Positions 44,897-54,895 of a DNA stretch of 64,000 nucleotides are shown here, piece after piece. Source of the DNA: Anderseniella sp963759095 (GTDB lineage Bacteria > Pseudomonadota > Alphaproteobacteria > Rhizobiales > Aestuariivirgaceae); the NCBI GenBank assembly GCA_963759095.1, contig CAVWYF010000016.1, positions 62,001 through 126,000 on the forward strand, read 5' to 3'. How positions within the stretch are numbered: position 1 is the stretch's first letter; every line of letters starts with the position of its first letter. The notes beneath the pieces were generated by a model. It was not told where the DNA came from. It worked only from the letters and a program-made list of their open reading frames with translations, and ran no database searches. The translations under genes were made by a program, and so were the position numbers.

Positions 44897-45825
44897 TTGA
44901 TTATGCGCCGGAGTGTATCAAGGTTTTCGGACTGGTAGGCTCCCATATTGTGCGGATGCCACCAGATATGAAACGTCTCGCCGCGTTCGGCAGCGGCTGT
45001 CATCGACGCGGTGATGCGGGACAGGCGCAACGGTTCCAGGCTCCTCAACTGACGGGAGTACGGGCGCAGGAATCGACTGGAGCGGACATCGGTGGTGGCT
45101 TTTCTTGGGGTAACGGACACCGTATTGGTTCCACTCAGATTCAAATAGGCGTCAGCTAACCGTACAGCACGCCTTGTCAATGTTTGGTCGGCGCGTGCCC
45201 CGGGCCGGTACATCCAGGCAGTTTCGTTGCCACGGTAGACGGAGATACCTCTTCGAGCACATTCGGCAATCGAACTCTCATCATATTGGTTGCGCGGAAA
45301 CACAATGCTTTTGAACGTGATCTGGTGCTTTGCGGCAACCTTGATCGCAGCGTCCAGATCGGCCGCGAATTGCGCCTGTGTCTGTCCGGGTTCCAGACAG
45401 TAATAATGTGAAAACGTGTGCGTGGCGATCTCCTGGCCGGGGCAAGCTTTGACCTGTGCCAGAAGGCTGGGGGCGAAATGGTACGGGTCTTTGGATTCGT
45501 TCTCGCCAACCTCGTCCAGATAGGTGTAGTTCGAAAGCTGCTGATCGGCATAAGTCGGTTGCAGCTCCGGAAGGCTCGCCAGCATTTCTTCCTTGGTTTC
45601 GCAGAACAGGAGGCCAACCGTCGCCCATGTGGCGCGGATGTCGTTCTGATGAAACATGTCGAGCATTTGGCGCACAACATCGCGACCGCCAATGATGTTG
45701 GCACCATATTGATCGGTTGTGCGTTTGTCCCTAACACCCCACATCAGCTCGAAGTCAAGAGAAATACACAGATTACCGCCGGGTTCAGCTGTCACGCGGC
45801 TTTCAACCGAATTGGTTTCTATCAT
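44806..45825 (-). CDS. Polysaccharide deacetylase family protein
   Basis: 339 aa from ATG 45825, four bases after the upstream GT stop; a longer start at 45912 overlaps that gene and is less likely. CISLDFELMWGVRD carries the conserved Asp-x-Glu-type metal site, IATHTFSHYYCLEPG the HxxxH, and WHPHNMG the late His, all as in NodB-like deacetylases. Length exceeds the ~200-aa catalytic core. It probably de-N-acetylates glycan or a precursor; no signal peptide is seen, so action on a lipid-linked or cytoplasmic precursor is likely. Confidence 0.85.
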   Translation of the reverse strand: MIETNSVESRVTAEPGGNLCISLDFELMWGVRDKRTTDQYGANIIGGRDVVRQMLDMFHQNDIRATWATVGLLFCETKEEMLASLPELQPTYADQQLSNYTYLDEVGENESKDPYHFAPSLLAQVKACPGQEIATHTFSHYYCLEPGQTQAQFAADLDAAIKVAAKHQITFKSIVFPRNQYDESSIAECARRGISVYRGNETAWMYRPGARADQTLTRRAVRLADAYLNLSGTNTVSVTPRKATTDVRSSRFLRPYSRQLRSLEPLRLSRITASMTAAAERGETFHIWWHPHNMGAYQSENLDTLRRIINHFITLRCEYGMCSMAMEDFAPRSKSACRK

Positions 45826-45829
45826 CTGA

Positions 45830-46991
45830 TCAGCGTCCGTCTGCAAGGGCACGGAAGTAGATTTTCGCATATGCGTCGGCCACGGATGAGAGATCGAATT
45901 TCTCTTTTGCATATTGATAGCTTCTTTGCCCCATTTCAGTTCGCCTTGTCTGGTCGCTGAGAAGTTCGATCATCGCGTCTGCGAGCGCCTGGCTGTTCCG
46001 GGGAGGGACCAGCCTGCCATTCCAGTCATCTAAAACAACGTCGCGGCATCCGGGAACGTCGGTGGTTATGCAGGGTACTTCGAGCGCACCTGCCTCGACC
46101 AGGACTCTCGGTAATCCCTCTCGATAGCTTGGCAATGCACAGATGTCGCTCAATGACAGTATTGCGGGGATGTCCTTGCGAGGACCAAGATAGTGAACTG
46201 TCTCAGATTGGTGCCTGAGTTGTTCTACAAACTGTGCAGCCTGTTTGCCCTCTGATGCATATGGCCCCACCAGAAGGAATGCCGTGTTTTTGATCTGGTG
46301 TTGTACCAGGTCGGCAGCCTGAACAAATTCCCGAACTCCTTTATTCTCGTCGATGCGAGATATCATGGTGACGACCAACTTGCCCTCCAGCCCGAGTGAC
46401 CGTCTCATCGCTGCAAGATGTTCAGTTCCCGGCCGTTCGGAACGTAATTTTTCCACATCTACGCCGGAACTGAGTACAAGCTCTTCACGGCCTTGCTCAA
46501 CCAGATCGTTTTGGAGGAAGTAGGCCCGGTCGTCACCGTTCTGGAAGATGGTGAAGGATGAGGCTGAGGCCTGTCGTTGGAGGTGACGGTAAATAGGCCG
46601 AAGCACTCTTGCCTTCAGCGAGTCCGACGTCATTACAAAGCCGAGTCCGGTAATAGTGCGGACGCGGCCCGGGACTCCTGCTCTTTGAGCAAGGATTGGT
46701 GTTGCTATCGCCGGTTTAGGGTCAAAGCCGTGAACAATATCGGGTTTCTGTTTTTTGAACAGCGTCGACAACTCACGGCAGCTGCGTAGGTCTGACCACG
46801 GCGTCAGTTTCCGTTTCAAGTTATAGTGAAAATAGGGAATGCCCTGCGCTTGAAATGCATCATCGTCTTCAGATCCCTACGGCAGCCACATCGAAACCAC
46901 GATCCTTCAGCGCATGAAGAAGCGGTATCCGCTTGTGAACGTCATCGCCGCCAATGTGCCAGACAGTTGGTCTCGAGATGTTGTCCGTCAT
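45830..46991 (-). pseudogene. GT4-family glycosyltransferase, frameshifted near the N-terminus
   Basis: The reconstructed start is ATG 46991 (MTDNISRPTVWHIGGDDVHK). An extra base at 46874 breaks the frame after DRGFDVAAVG; the rest follows as SEDDDAFQAQGIPYFHYNL into the long ORF. The GT-B C-terminal domain is clear: VVTMISRIDENKGVREFVQA, LPSYREGLPRVLVEAGALEVP (EGLPRVLVEA) and WNGRLVPPRN. Such enzymes add a sugar from a nucleotide donor to the lipid-linked repeat. The deacetylase follows within 4 bp, so they form an operon. Confidence 0.85.
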
Positions 46992-47952
46992 TCCGTTGTC
47001 TTCCTGGATTTGTCAAGCGTGTCCTCGACCTGGACAATGGGTTCGTTGCCAACGGCACCTGGAGAAAAATGGGTTCAATTGAACCCGTAGCTCTGATCGG
47101 GGCTGTTCTGCTGCCGGCATGCTCTTTGGCCGGTGGGGCGCACCCTTCCCAGGGTCGGAAACCATGAAATGCAAATACGCGGTATTTGGTAAAGCTGCAG
47201 ACCACATTTCCGTTCATAATCGTTGACTCCGTGCCAGTCGTGAAACTTGACGCAGTATCGTTTCGAGAGCCATGCGAACGTGAAACTCGTCGAGTCTGGA
47301 CCGTGAGACGTCGGCGATGCCTGTCGTACAGAGTTCCATCTGATAGTCACTGCCGATCCTGGCACCCTCGGGCGTTCAAGGTTGTGGTGAAAGCGGTGTC
47401 GATCACTATCGATCCGCACTTCGGGAATTATTCGGCAAGCTCCTGGTCTGTCTTGGCAGTCACTCGCCGATCAGGTCCCCGCAATTCTGATATCATGACT
47501 ACGGTATTGCCGGTAGTTGTAGCGTAAGTCTCTGCAGTGTGATCTTTCGCGGTATCCTCAACGGGGTAGTGAGTACCCGCAATTGCGTCGAGCATTGCCG
47601 TTGTGCTTTTGTTCCCGGTTGATCGGTTCACCTGATGTTTTCGGTAGCGGCACATTGAACGCCAGGTGATATTTCTGGGTACGCAAAAGACAATTGACGT
47701 TTGGTGAGAATTTCCGTTTAATTACAGTCACTAAAGCGTCCACTTTCGTGAAGTGGTCGGGGATAAACGGTTCCAATATTAGAACTCACTGGCGTTTCGG
47801 TGCATTGTACTGATGAGCTGGTGTACTGTCGCATGACTGCCCAGTTGGCAGTGACGCCGCAGGCTTGCCCGATCCACAGATAGACAGGTAGGTGGAGGCT
47901 GAGGTTTGTGAGTTGGTATGAGTTTGGGGGAGAAAGTGAGACCGTGTTCATC
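46992..47952. other. Intergenic region with palindrome and duplicated luxR leader
   Basis: No credible gene. The perfect palindrome GGGTTCAATTGAACCC lies at 47071-47086, the same core as before hemN. From 47512 onward the sequence is the duplicated leader of luxR copy 2. Confidence 0.6.
47071..47086. repeat. Dispersed palindrome GGGTTCAATTGAACCC
   Basis: A 16-bp perfect palindrome, second occurrence in the window (first at 8309-8324). It lies between divergent units (glycosyltransferase and luxR copy 2). Confidence 0.75.
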
Positions 47953-48655
47953 ATGTCTCAGCAGCATTTCCCTACTGCTATTGTTGGTGCAAACCCGTTG
48001 TTGCGCGAAAGCCTGTCGCACTTCCTGCAAAAGTCATCATTCAGCGTTGCCGCACTGGCATCATGCGTAGACGATCTTTCGGCTGCAGCCTTGCCGCACG
48101 ATCGTGCCATCCTGTTGATCATTGATGGCTGCGATCATCCAGGCGATGCCTGCGGCCAGATTGAACGCTTCAGGCAAGACCATCCATCCGGGACGGGTCG
48201 TCGTACTGGCCAATCACTGTGCGCCTGGTGATATAGCGCGGGTGCTGCGGTCAGGCGCCAACGGTTATTTCGCGACGATTGCCACGTGTGACGACTTCAT
48301 CAAGTCTCTTGAACTGGTAATGGGAGGACAGACCGTCCTGCCGTCAGAAGCCCTGGAATCGGTTCTCCTGCGCCAGCCTGCCAGCGAACCAACAGCCAAC
48401 ACCGGACTGGATGCAGCGTCAATCGAGATGCCGGTAAGCGGCCCAGACGCGCCACGTTTCTCGGCCCGCGAACTTTACATTCTGCGCTGCCTGACCGAGG
48501 GCAGTTCCAACAAGGTGATTGCCCGCGAATGCGACATTGCCGAGGGTACTGTGAAGGTTCATGTCAAGGCGATCATGCGCAAGACAAAAGTGCAGAACCG
48601 GACCCAGGCAGCGATTTGGGCGTTGAGCAACCAGGCGCTGGTGTGGCCTGTCACA
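47512..48655 (+). repeat. Segmental duplication, copy 2 (leader plus luxR)
   Basis: Alignable with 40967-42117 in direct orientation; small indels in the leader and one in the coding region. The 5.4 kb between the copies holds VipA, VipB, the deacetylase and the glycosyltransferase. Confidence 0.8.
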
Positions 48656-48832
48656 GATGATCCGTGCCGCGACCCGGCAGAAGAACAGTCGATCATCAAA
48701 ATCACGCTGGGAACCCAAGAAGACAACACGACACTGCCGAAGTCAGCCGAGCAGGTGGAGCAAGATGTCGATATCGCAGTGCACTCCATGAGACGTGTTG
48801 TTGAGGCTGATGTCACTACAAAGGCCTGCTGA
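47953..48832 (+). pseudogene. LuxR/NarL-type regulator, copy 2, frameshifted
   Basis: Starts MSQQHFPTAIVGANPLLRES. Compared with copy 1 it has one extra G at 48190-48192 (CCGGGACGGG versus CCGGACGGG), breaking the frame after HPSG; the rest continues as VVVLANHCAPGDIARVLRSG with an intact LuxR helix-turn-helix (FSARELYILRCLTEGSSNKV). The C-terminal tail differs from copy 1. If functional it would control the beta-propeller/export operon that starts 4 bp later. Confidence 0.85.
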
Positions 48833-48836
48833 TCTG

Positions 48837-50228
48837 ATGGCACAAGGTAAGCGGCAATCCGTTAGTCTACCGCAACGCATATTGGCTGCGTCCGGCAGCC
48901 ACCTGCAGCGACTGTTCAACTCAGTGATCCTGAGGCCACTATGCGTGGCTGCTGCATCAGCGGTGCTTGTTTGCAGCGTACACGCATTGGCAAAGGACAA
49001 TTTGGCAACGGCTGAAGTGATCATCGCGCCTGCCATGCAGGAACCGGACTATCTTGAGCCGGCCATCGATCCGGTGTTCCAGACGACCTTTGTGAAGGTG
49101 ACAAATCCGGGCAATAACGAAACCGGGGTTGTGCCTTGTGACCTCACGTATTGCACTCATCGCTACTCCAGCGCGCAGGCATGGAATGCGGACCAGAGTC
49201 TGTTGCTTATCGCGAATGGCTGCAGTGGCTGGTGTTTTCTTGACGGTCAGACCTACCAGCCCCTGTTTCAACGCCGGATCCCAACGGCATGCGAGTGGCA
49301 TCCAACCGATCCCCGCCAGATGATTTGTGTGCATGGCAATGGGGTGCTGACATGGGCGCCGCGGGAAAATCAAATCGTCCCGATCTGGAAGTCAGAAAAC
49401 TACTTCGCGTTCGAATTCGGACCGGGCAAAGGCAATCCCTCCCACGACGGTACACGCATAGCATTGAAGGCGCGCAACAAAGCTGGCGACAAGGTAGTCT
49501 TTGCATATGATCTGTCTGCCAGGCGCAAGTTTCCTGACATCGCGCTGTCTGATCTGTCCGGTGAGAACAGTTATGTCACCATCTCGCCGTCAGGCCGTTA
49601 CATCTTCCTGTTTCAGGAACCGGTGGACGGCGTGGAGCAGGCATATGTTTTTACCGCTGAAGGCAAGCAGATACAGCACTGGACAGAGCATCACCGACCC
49701 GGACATGGCGACATGGCGATCGATGCAGATGGCAATGATGTCTATGTGGGTGTCAGCAAGGCCGATCCTGACAGATACCACATCATCAAGCGCCGGCTGA
49801 AGGACGGGAAAGTGACCGTTTTGGCGCCTTACGGTGACGGCAACCACGTATCAGCGCGCAATACCCACCTGCCGGGTTGGGTTTTCGTGAGTTACAGCGG
49901 CCAATACAGCGATGTCCAGACGGAGAAGTCCGAGCAAGCATCGGACAAGGCACCTTTTTACCAGGAGGTGGTCGCCCTGCGTATCGACGGCAGCGGTGAA
50001 ATCCGCCGGATAGCACAAACCCGCAACGCAGACCACGATTACTGGAGCGAAACACATGCATCGCCGTCGCCCGATGGATCTCAGGTTATATGGTCGAGCA
50101 ACTGGGGACGTGCGGGCGGCGCTGTCGCCGACTATGTCTCGCGAATATCATGGCCTGATCACCCCACCCGGACGTGGCTGATCAACGGAACAACCGATCA
50201 AGCGGAGACCAAAAATGTCAATCAATAG
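48837..50228 (+). CDS. Exported beta-propeller (WD40/TolB-like) protein
   Basis: 463 aa from ATG 48837. A long N-terminal signal (ILRPLCVAAASAVLVCSVHALA) is followed by repeated blade-like motifs: QSLLLIANGCSGWCFLDG, SHDGTRIALKARNKAG, VTISPSGRYIFLFQEP, ASPSPDGSQVIWSSNWG. It has no known enzyme signature. Its stop overlaps the ExoF-like start by 14 bp, so it is coupled to polysaccharide export; a periplasmic role in polymer handling is inferred. Confidence 0.72.
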   Translation: MAQGKRQSVSLPQRILAASGSHLQRLFNSVILRPLCVAAASAVLVCSVHALAKDNLATAEVIIAPAMQEPDYLEPAIDPVFQTTFVKVTNPGNNETGVVPCDLTYCTHRYSSAQAWNADQSLLLIANGCSGWCFLDGQTYQPLFQRRIPTACEWHPTDPRQMICVHGNGVLTWAPRENQIVPIWKSENYFAFEFGPGKGNPSHDGTRIALKARNKAGDKVVFAYDLSARRKFPDIALSDLSGENSYVTISPSGRYIFLFQEPVDGVEQAYVFTAEGKQIQHWTEHHRPGHGDMAIDADGNDVYVGVSKADPDRYHIIKRRLKDGKVTVLAPYGDGNHVSARNTHLPGWVFVSYSGQYSDVQTEKSEQASDKAPFYQEVVALRIDGSGEIRRIAQTRNADHDYWSETHASPSPDGSQVIWSSNWGRAGGAVADYVSRISWPDHPTRTWLINGTTDQAETKNVNQ

Positions 50229-51519
50229 CATGTCAAACAGGACGGAAAGTCATTCAAAACGCGTTCAGTCTACTTCCGCCCGGCGTCTGAGGTTCGGTAT
50301 TCGATGTGTCCTGCTGTCGATGTTTCTGTGGCCGGCCAGCATGCAGGCATCGGCAGAGTACCGATTGGGCGCGGGAGACCAACTGGAAATATTGGTACTC
50401 GGCATTCCCGAACTACAGCGGCGTACGCCGGTTCAACCAGACGGTACCATTTCGTTTCCGTTGTTGGGTACGCTGGCAGTGGCCGACCGGTCGCTGCCCG
50501 AGATCAGGGCTCGCATCAAAGCAGCGCTTGCATCGAAGGTGTATCGCCAGAGAACTCCCGGCGGATTGGAGCAGGCGATCGTGATCGGTATCGACGAGAT
50601 CACTGTGGCCGTGGCCGAGTACCGGCCGATCTACGTCAAGGGCGGTGTCTCCAAGGCGGGTGAATATGCCTTTCGGCCGTTGATGACGGTTCGCAAGGCA
50701 GTGGCGATGTCGGGCGGTTACGACCTTCTGCCTGTGAAGATCAGAAACCCATATCTGGATACGGCTGACTTTCGGGGCGAATATGAAGCGCTGTGGCTGG
50801 AGTTTGCCAAGCAGCAGGCCAGGGTATGGCGCCTGAAAGCCGAGCTCGAGGGCCGTGACGTCGACGACGACACGGTCTCACGGAAAATTCCTGTCGATGC
50901 GCCGATTTCACGGGTCATGATTGCCAAGATTGTGAATTTGGCCACCGATCAGCTTATGACCCGGCGGGTAGATCATGAACGCCAGGAGGCATTCTTGAAG
51001 CAAAGTATCGAGCAGATGGACAAGCGGATCGAAACGATGTCGCAACGAGAGGCGCAGGAAAAGCAGGGTGCCGCCGCCGATGCGCAGGACCTGGAGCGGG
51101 TCGCCACCCTCCTTGCCAATCGGTCCCTTGTCCATAGCCGCCTGATTGAGGCTCGCCGCAATGTCCTGTTGTCGGTAACCCGAAACCTTGAAACGACCAC
51201 AGAGCTGATGCAGTTGAGGCAACAAAAGACCGATCTGGAGCGACAACTGGACCGGCTCGCCGACACGCGCAGCATTACCCTGCTGCAAGAGCTGGAAGAC
51301 GCGACGGTGCGTCTTGGTGAAGTTCGCAGCAAGCTTCAAAGTGTCGGTGAAAAACTGCGATACACGGCGCTTGCGAAAGCTCAGTTTGCAGACGGTGACC
51401 AAAAGAAGCCGGTCATCACGGTGTATCGTAAAGATAGTGCAGGGGGGCAAAAACAGGTCGTGGATGAGGCGTTCGAACTGCAGCCGGGCGATGTTGTTGA
51501 GATTGCCGTCGGCAAGTGA
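50215..51519 (+). CDS. Polysaccharide export protein, ExoF-like
   Basis: 434 aa. After a signal region (CVLLSMFLWPASMQASA) come the Poly_export domain (YRLGAGDQLEILVLGIPEL, VQPDGTISFPLLGTL) and a SLBB-like segment (IYVKGGVSKAGEYAFRP), then a long helical, coiled-coil section (residues ~235-370) as in rhizobial ExoF. It belongs to the outer-membrane/periplasmic polysaccharide translocation system (Wza/ExoF group). Overlaps the beta-propeller gene. Confidence 0.88.
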   Translation: MSINSMSNRTESHSKRVQSTSARRLRFGIRCVLLSMFLWPASMQASAEYRLGAGDQLEILVLGIPELQRRTPVQPDGTISFPLLGTLAVADRSLPEIRARIKAALASKVYRQRTPGGLEQAIVIGIDEITVAVAEYRPIYVKGGVSKAGEYAFRPLMTVRKAVAMSGGYDLLPVKIRNPYLDTADFRGEYEALWLEFAKQQARVWRLKAELEGRDVDDDTVSRKIPVDAPISRVMIAKIVNLATDQLMTRRVDHERQEAFLKQSIEQMDKRIETMSQREAQEKQGAAADAQDLERVATLLANRSLVHSRLIEARRNVLLSVTRNLETTTELMQLRQQKTDLERQLDRLADTRSITLLQELEDATVRLGEVRSKLQSVGEKLRYTALAKAQFADGDQKKPVITVYRKDSAGGQKQVVDEAFELQPGDVVEIAVGK

Positions 51520-51537
51520 TTGTCTTGTACTGAGGGC

Positions 51538-52860
51538 TTATCGCGAACGGATGATGCCATATATGCCCGGCCACAATTCAAGTCGCCGCCAGATGAAAAC
51601 CGCCATCGCCATATTCCAGAGGACCAGTGAGATCATGGTGGCCCATGCGGCGCCTATAAGGCCGAATTGATTGATCATCAAGATAGAGATGATGACGTTG
51701 GCGGCCGCACTCAGCGCAAGGATCACCGCCGAATTTCGTTCATGCCCGGTCATCGCAAGCACTTGTGTTTGGGATCCTGCGCTGGTTGAAATCACCTGAC
51801 CAACAAGGAGTATCCGCAAGGCGTTTGATCCTGCAACATACTCCGGTCCGAACCAGGCCAGCAGATACTCTGCCATCACCGCGAGAATGAGGGCGACGCT
51901 GGCTGCGGCGCACAATGACCATGACGCAGCGCGAAGTATCAGGACCTGAAGCTCGGCAAACTGCCGCCCCGCATAAAGCCGGGCGATCGCCGGCGCAAGC
52001 AAAGTGTCAACGGCCGTTCGCGGCAATACTGTGAGAAACGCAATGCTGAACACAATGCCATAGATGCCCGCATTCTTTGTCTCACCGACCCAACCCAACA
52101 ACAGCACACCGGTCCGATTGAAAAGGGCATCCATGGCGCCAACGATGAGAAGCGGCAAAGCCGCTTGCCGCCAGGCTTTGGCATCGTATTCGGCATTGGC
52201 CGTTTCGATCATCTTGGGCCGCAGCCGATGCATTGCGAAATGCGCCATGCAAAGCGCCAGTGTGGTGCTGACGAGTGTCGCGGTCATGACTGTCGATGCA
52301 TCGAGCGTCCATTTGAGGCCCAGGCTCGCGAACAAGACAAAAGCAAGCAGTAATCCATCCCGCATGATCCGCTCAGGCAGCAATGCTGTTACGACGCCGC
52401 CGAAGGCGCGCACGGTGGCTGCGCGGATCCATAAGAACGCCCACGCCGGAACCAGTAAAAACCCGACAATGAATGTGGTAGATAACTCAGGGGCAATCGC
52501 CTCGCCGCGGATCATGATCCCGGTGACTCCGATCAGGATCACGAGTAAACCGACAATGCAAACACGGCGCTCGGAATACTGGATGACACCGCGCAGCAAG
52601 GTCCAGGCACTGTTGGATTCATAAACTGATACAAAGCGCAGGAGCGCGACCTGGAAACCAAGTGCCGCGCCATATGCGAGTACCGACATCCAGGCAAAGA
52701 CGTAAGCGTAAATACCAAACGATTCCGGGCCCAGAACTCGCGCGATCAGCAGTTGAGCGAGGAATGCCAGGCCGGCGCTGCTAAAAAAAATTACAAATGC
52801 AGCGGCGCTGCCGTAGGCAAGACGCCTTTTGGATGCCATGCCTAGTATGCCTTCACTCAT
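51538..52860 (-). CDS. Polysaccharide flippase (Wzx/MATE-like)
   Basis: 440 aa, strongly hydrophobic throughout with 12-14 likely transmembrane helices; the start AAAFVIFFSSAGLAFLAQLLIARVLG with GPESFGIYAYVF is the classic polysaccharide-biosynthesis flippase opening. It would flip the lipid-linked repeat across the inner membrane. Start ATG 52860 overlaps the ExoP-like stop; an ATG at 52839 is also possible. Confidence 0.88.
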   Translation of the reverse strand: MSEGILGMASKRRLAYGSAAAFVIFFSSAGLAFLAQLLIARVLGPESFGIYAYVFAWMSVLAYGAALGFQVALLRFVSVYESNSAWTLLRGVIQYSERRVCIVGLLVILIGVTGIMIRGEAIAPELSTTFIVGFLLVPAWAFLWIRAATVRAFGGVVTALLPERIMRDGLLLAFVLFASLGLKWTLDASTVMTATLVSTTLALCMAHFAMHRLRPKMIETANAEYDAKAWRQAALPLLIVGAMDALFNRTGVLLLGWVGETKNAGIYGIVFSIAFLTVLPRTAVDTLLAPAIARLYAGRQFAELQVLILRAASWSLCAAASVALILAVMAEYLLAWFGPEYVAGSNALRILLVGQVISTSAGSQTQVLAMTGHERNSAVILALSAAANVIISILMINQFGLIGAAWATMISLVLWNMAMAVFIWRRLELWPGIYGIIRSR

Positions 52861-54886
52861 TCGGCTGCTACCCGGACAGTCGCTTCTCCGTCGTCAGGCT
52901 GGTCGGCGGGTTTCTTCACGTCATCCCTCACGGGTGAGGTTGCTTGAGTTGGACCATTTTTGTTGCGGCGGTTGCCGAGCAGTTCAACGGCATCTCCGTA
53001 CTGGTAGCTGGCATGGCGTTTCAGATTGACATGCGTCACCACTGCCCGAACCTGTTCGGCGATGGTCCGGTCGGACCAGCCATGCGACTGAAGCTCGCCA
53101 ATGGCGTTTTGGGCAACGTCGCTGCGGGTGTTACCCCACTTGACCGCGAAAAGAACTGTGTCGGCAACCGAGGCAAGCAAACTTGCTTCAGCCACGCCTA
53201 GCAGCGGCGGACCGTCGATGACAATGAAATCATAGTGGTTACGAAGCTCGTTCAGGGTGTTCTGCAGTTTCCCGCCTGCAAAAAGCGTTACGGGATCAAT
53301 CGAACAACTGGACATTACCAGAACGTCGAGCTTGAGCTCCGGAACATGCTGGACGATGTCGTCGACCGGACTGTTTGACTCGATCAGATCAATGATTCCG
53401 CCGGCGGTTCTCAACTTCAGTGCCTGGGCAACCGCAGGATGTCGACAGTCAAGGTCGATCAGCAACACACGAGAGTGCAGGCGCGTGGCATATGTTGCCA
53501 GGCTTGTGGCCAGCGTGGTTCGGCCTTCACCCCTAACGCTCGAACTCACCAGCACGACCTGGGGCGGTTGTCCCTGCACTGCAAATTGCAGCGACGCGCC
53601 AATCGACCGAATGGCTTCGGCGTATGGAGAGAATGGCTTTTTCAGAAGATAGTCGTGTGGCCGGGACTTGTGGATCCAGCTCAGCCTGGGCACCAGGGTG
53701 GAGCAGGGTATGCCGAGTGCGCTGTGAACCTGTCGTTCGCTGCGCAGTGTCCGATCAAACCTCTCCCGGGTCACGGCCAAAACGCTGCCGCCGATCAGCG
53801 AAAGAATGATGGCCGGCAGGACAAAGTACTTTGCGTCCGCCGAGCTCGGCCGCCCGGGTGGTTCGGCCAGGGCAAGAACACGGACGGAAGTTTCGGTTGT
53901 TCCCTGTTGGCTGCGAAGCTGTTTCTGGCGTGCCAGCAGTGTCACATAAAGCTGGGCGGTTTCGGTGACCTCGCGTTGCAGCTTCCGAAGCGGTGCCGAA
54001 AGCTGGCCGGTGGCGGTGTAGTCCGCGATCGCCAGCTTCTGTTGAATAGTTGCTTCCGCCTTCTCCAAAGCGCTTTCGGTTTTCGCAATCCGAGTGTCCA
54101 GCGCGGCCAGTTCGGATTCGGCGGCTTGCCGCAACTTTTGGGCTTCTGCACCGACATAAAGCTCAACGACGCGATTGGCGACGGTGGCGGCCTGCACCGC
54201 ACTGTTCGACGTGTAGCGCACTGAGATGATGCGAGACTGGCGCTCCTGGTCGATACGAAGTGTACGTTCGAACTCGTGGAAAGCGGGAATTCCGGCTTCC
54301 TGTCCGATCCATTTGCGGAGATCACCGAGTACTTCTGTTGCAAGCTGCTCCAGTCCGGCAAAGAAACCCGGATCTTGTGCTGTTGTGCCAACCTGTGCTG
54401 GTGTCGTTGATTCCGGGTCGGACTGTCGGTTCGGGTGCAGTGCGGGCAAATGCCGGATCATTGGCCAGGCTGGCGAGTACCGTGCGAAGATGATTGCGCG
54501 CGGCCAGCATCGTAATCTGCGTATCGATTGCCGATGCATCGACGCTCGCAGATCTCACGGCTGTGGTGCCAATCCGAAACTGCCCGCTCAGGCTCAACGA
54601 CGATTTGTGCTCTGGCGGTGAACTTGGGCGGAATCAATGTAGTAGCAGCGCCGGCCAAAAACGCACCGAACAACACCGTAGCGACGATGAGAACCCACCG
54701 CCTGGCCAATATGCCGAAGAGATGATGAATGTGAAGCTCTGGAGCTTCCAAGGCCGGCTGCCTTGTCCTGTCGTCATATCTGCCACTATCAGGTTCGGTT
54801 GCGGGTGGTCCGGGCTGGCTACGTTTGGTTTGCAATTGCGTCACACCCCCATTGTTGGGTGTCTTCTTGGTAGTTGATTTTGGCAT
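52857..54886 (-). pseudogene. ExoP-like co-polymerase/BY-kinase, two frameshifts near the N-terminus
   Basis: Starts MPKSTTKKTPNNGG. The Wzz domain opens with HIHHLFGILARRWVLIVATV (first membrane helix). Frame slips occur at about 54,545-54,590 and 54,420-54,440; the intervening frame has ASAIDTQITMLAARNHLRTV. The rest includes coiled coil, the second helix (YFVLPAIILSLIGGSVLAV), a Walker A (SSSVRGEGRTTLATSL) and VLLIDLDCRHP. It controls chain length and has the bacterial-tyrosine-kinase fold, though the Tyr-rich tail is weak. It lies 10 bp after the amidotransferase stop. Confidence 0.85.
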
Positions 54887-54895
54887 CGGCCGTCC

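Noticed and set aside
47428..47776. Minus-strand open frames in the luxR copy 2 leader (75 and 72 aa)
   Set aside because: The equivalent frame exists in the copy 1 leader but with an altered end, no ribosome-binding site and no family; it follows from DNA conservation of the leader.
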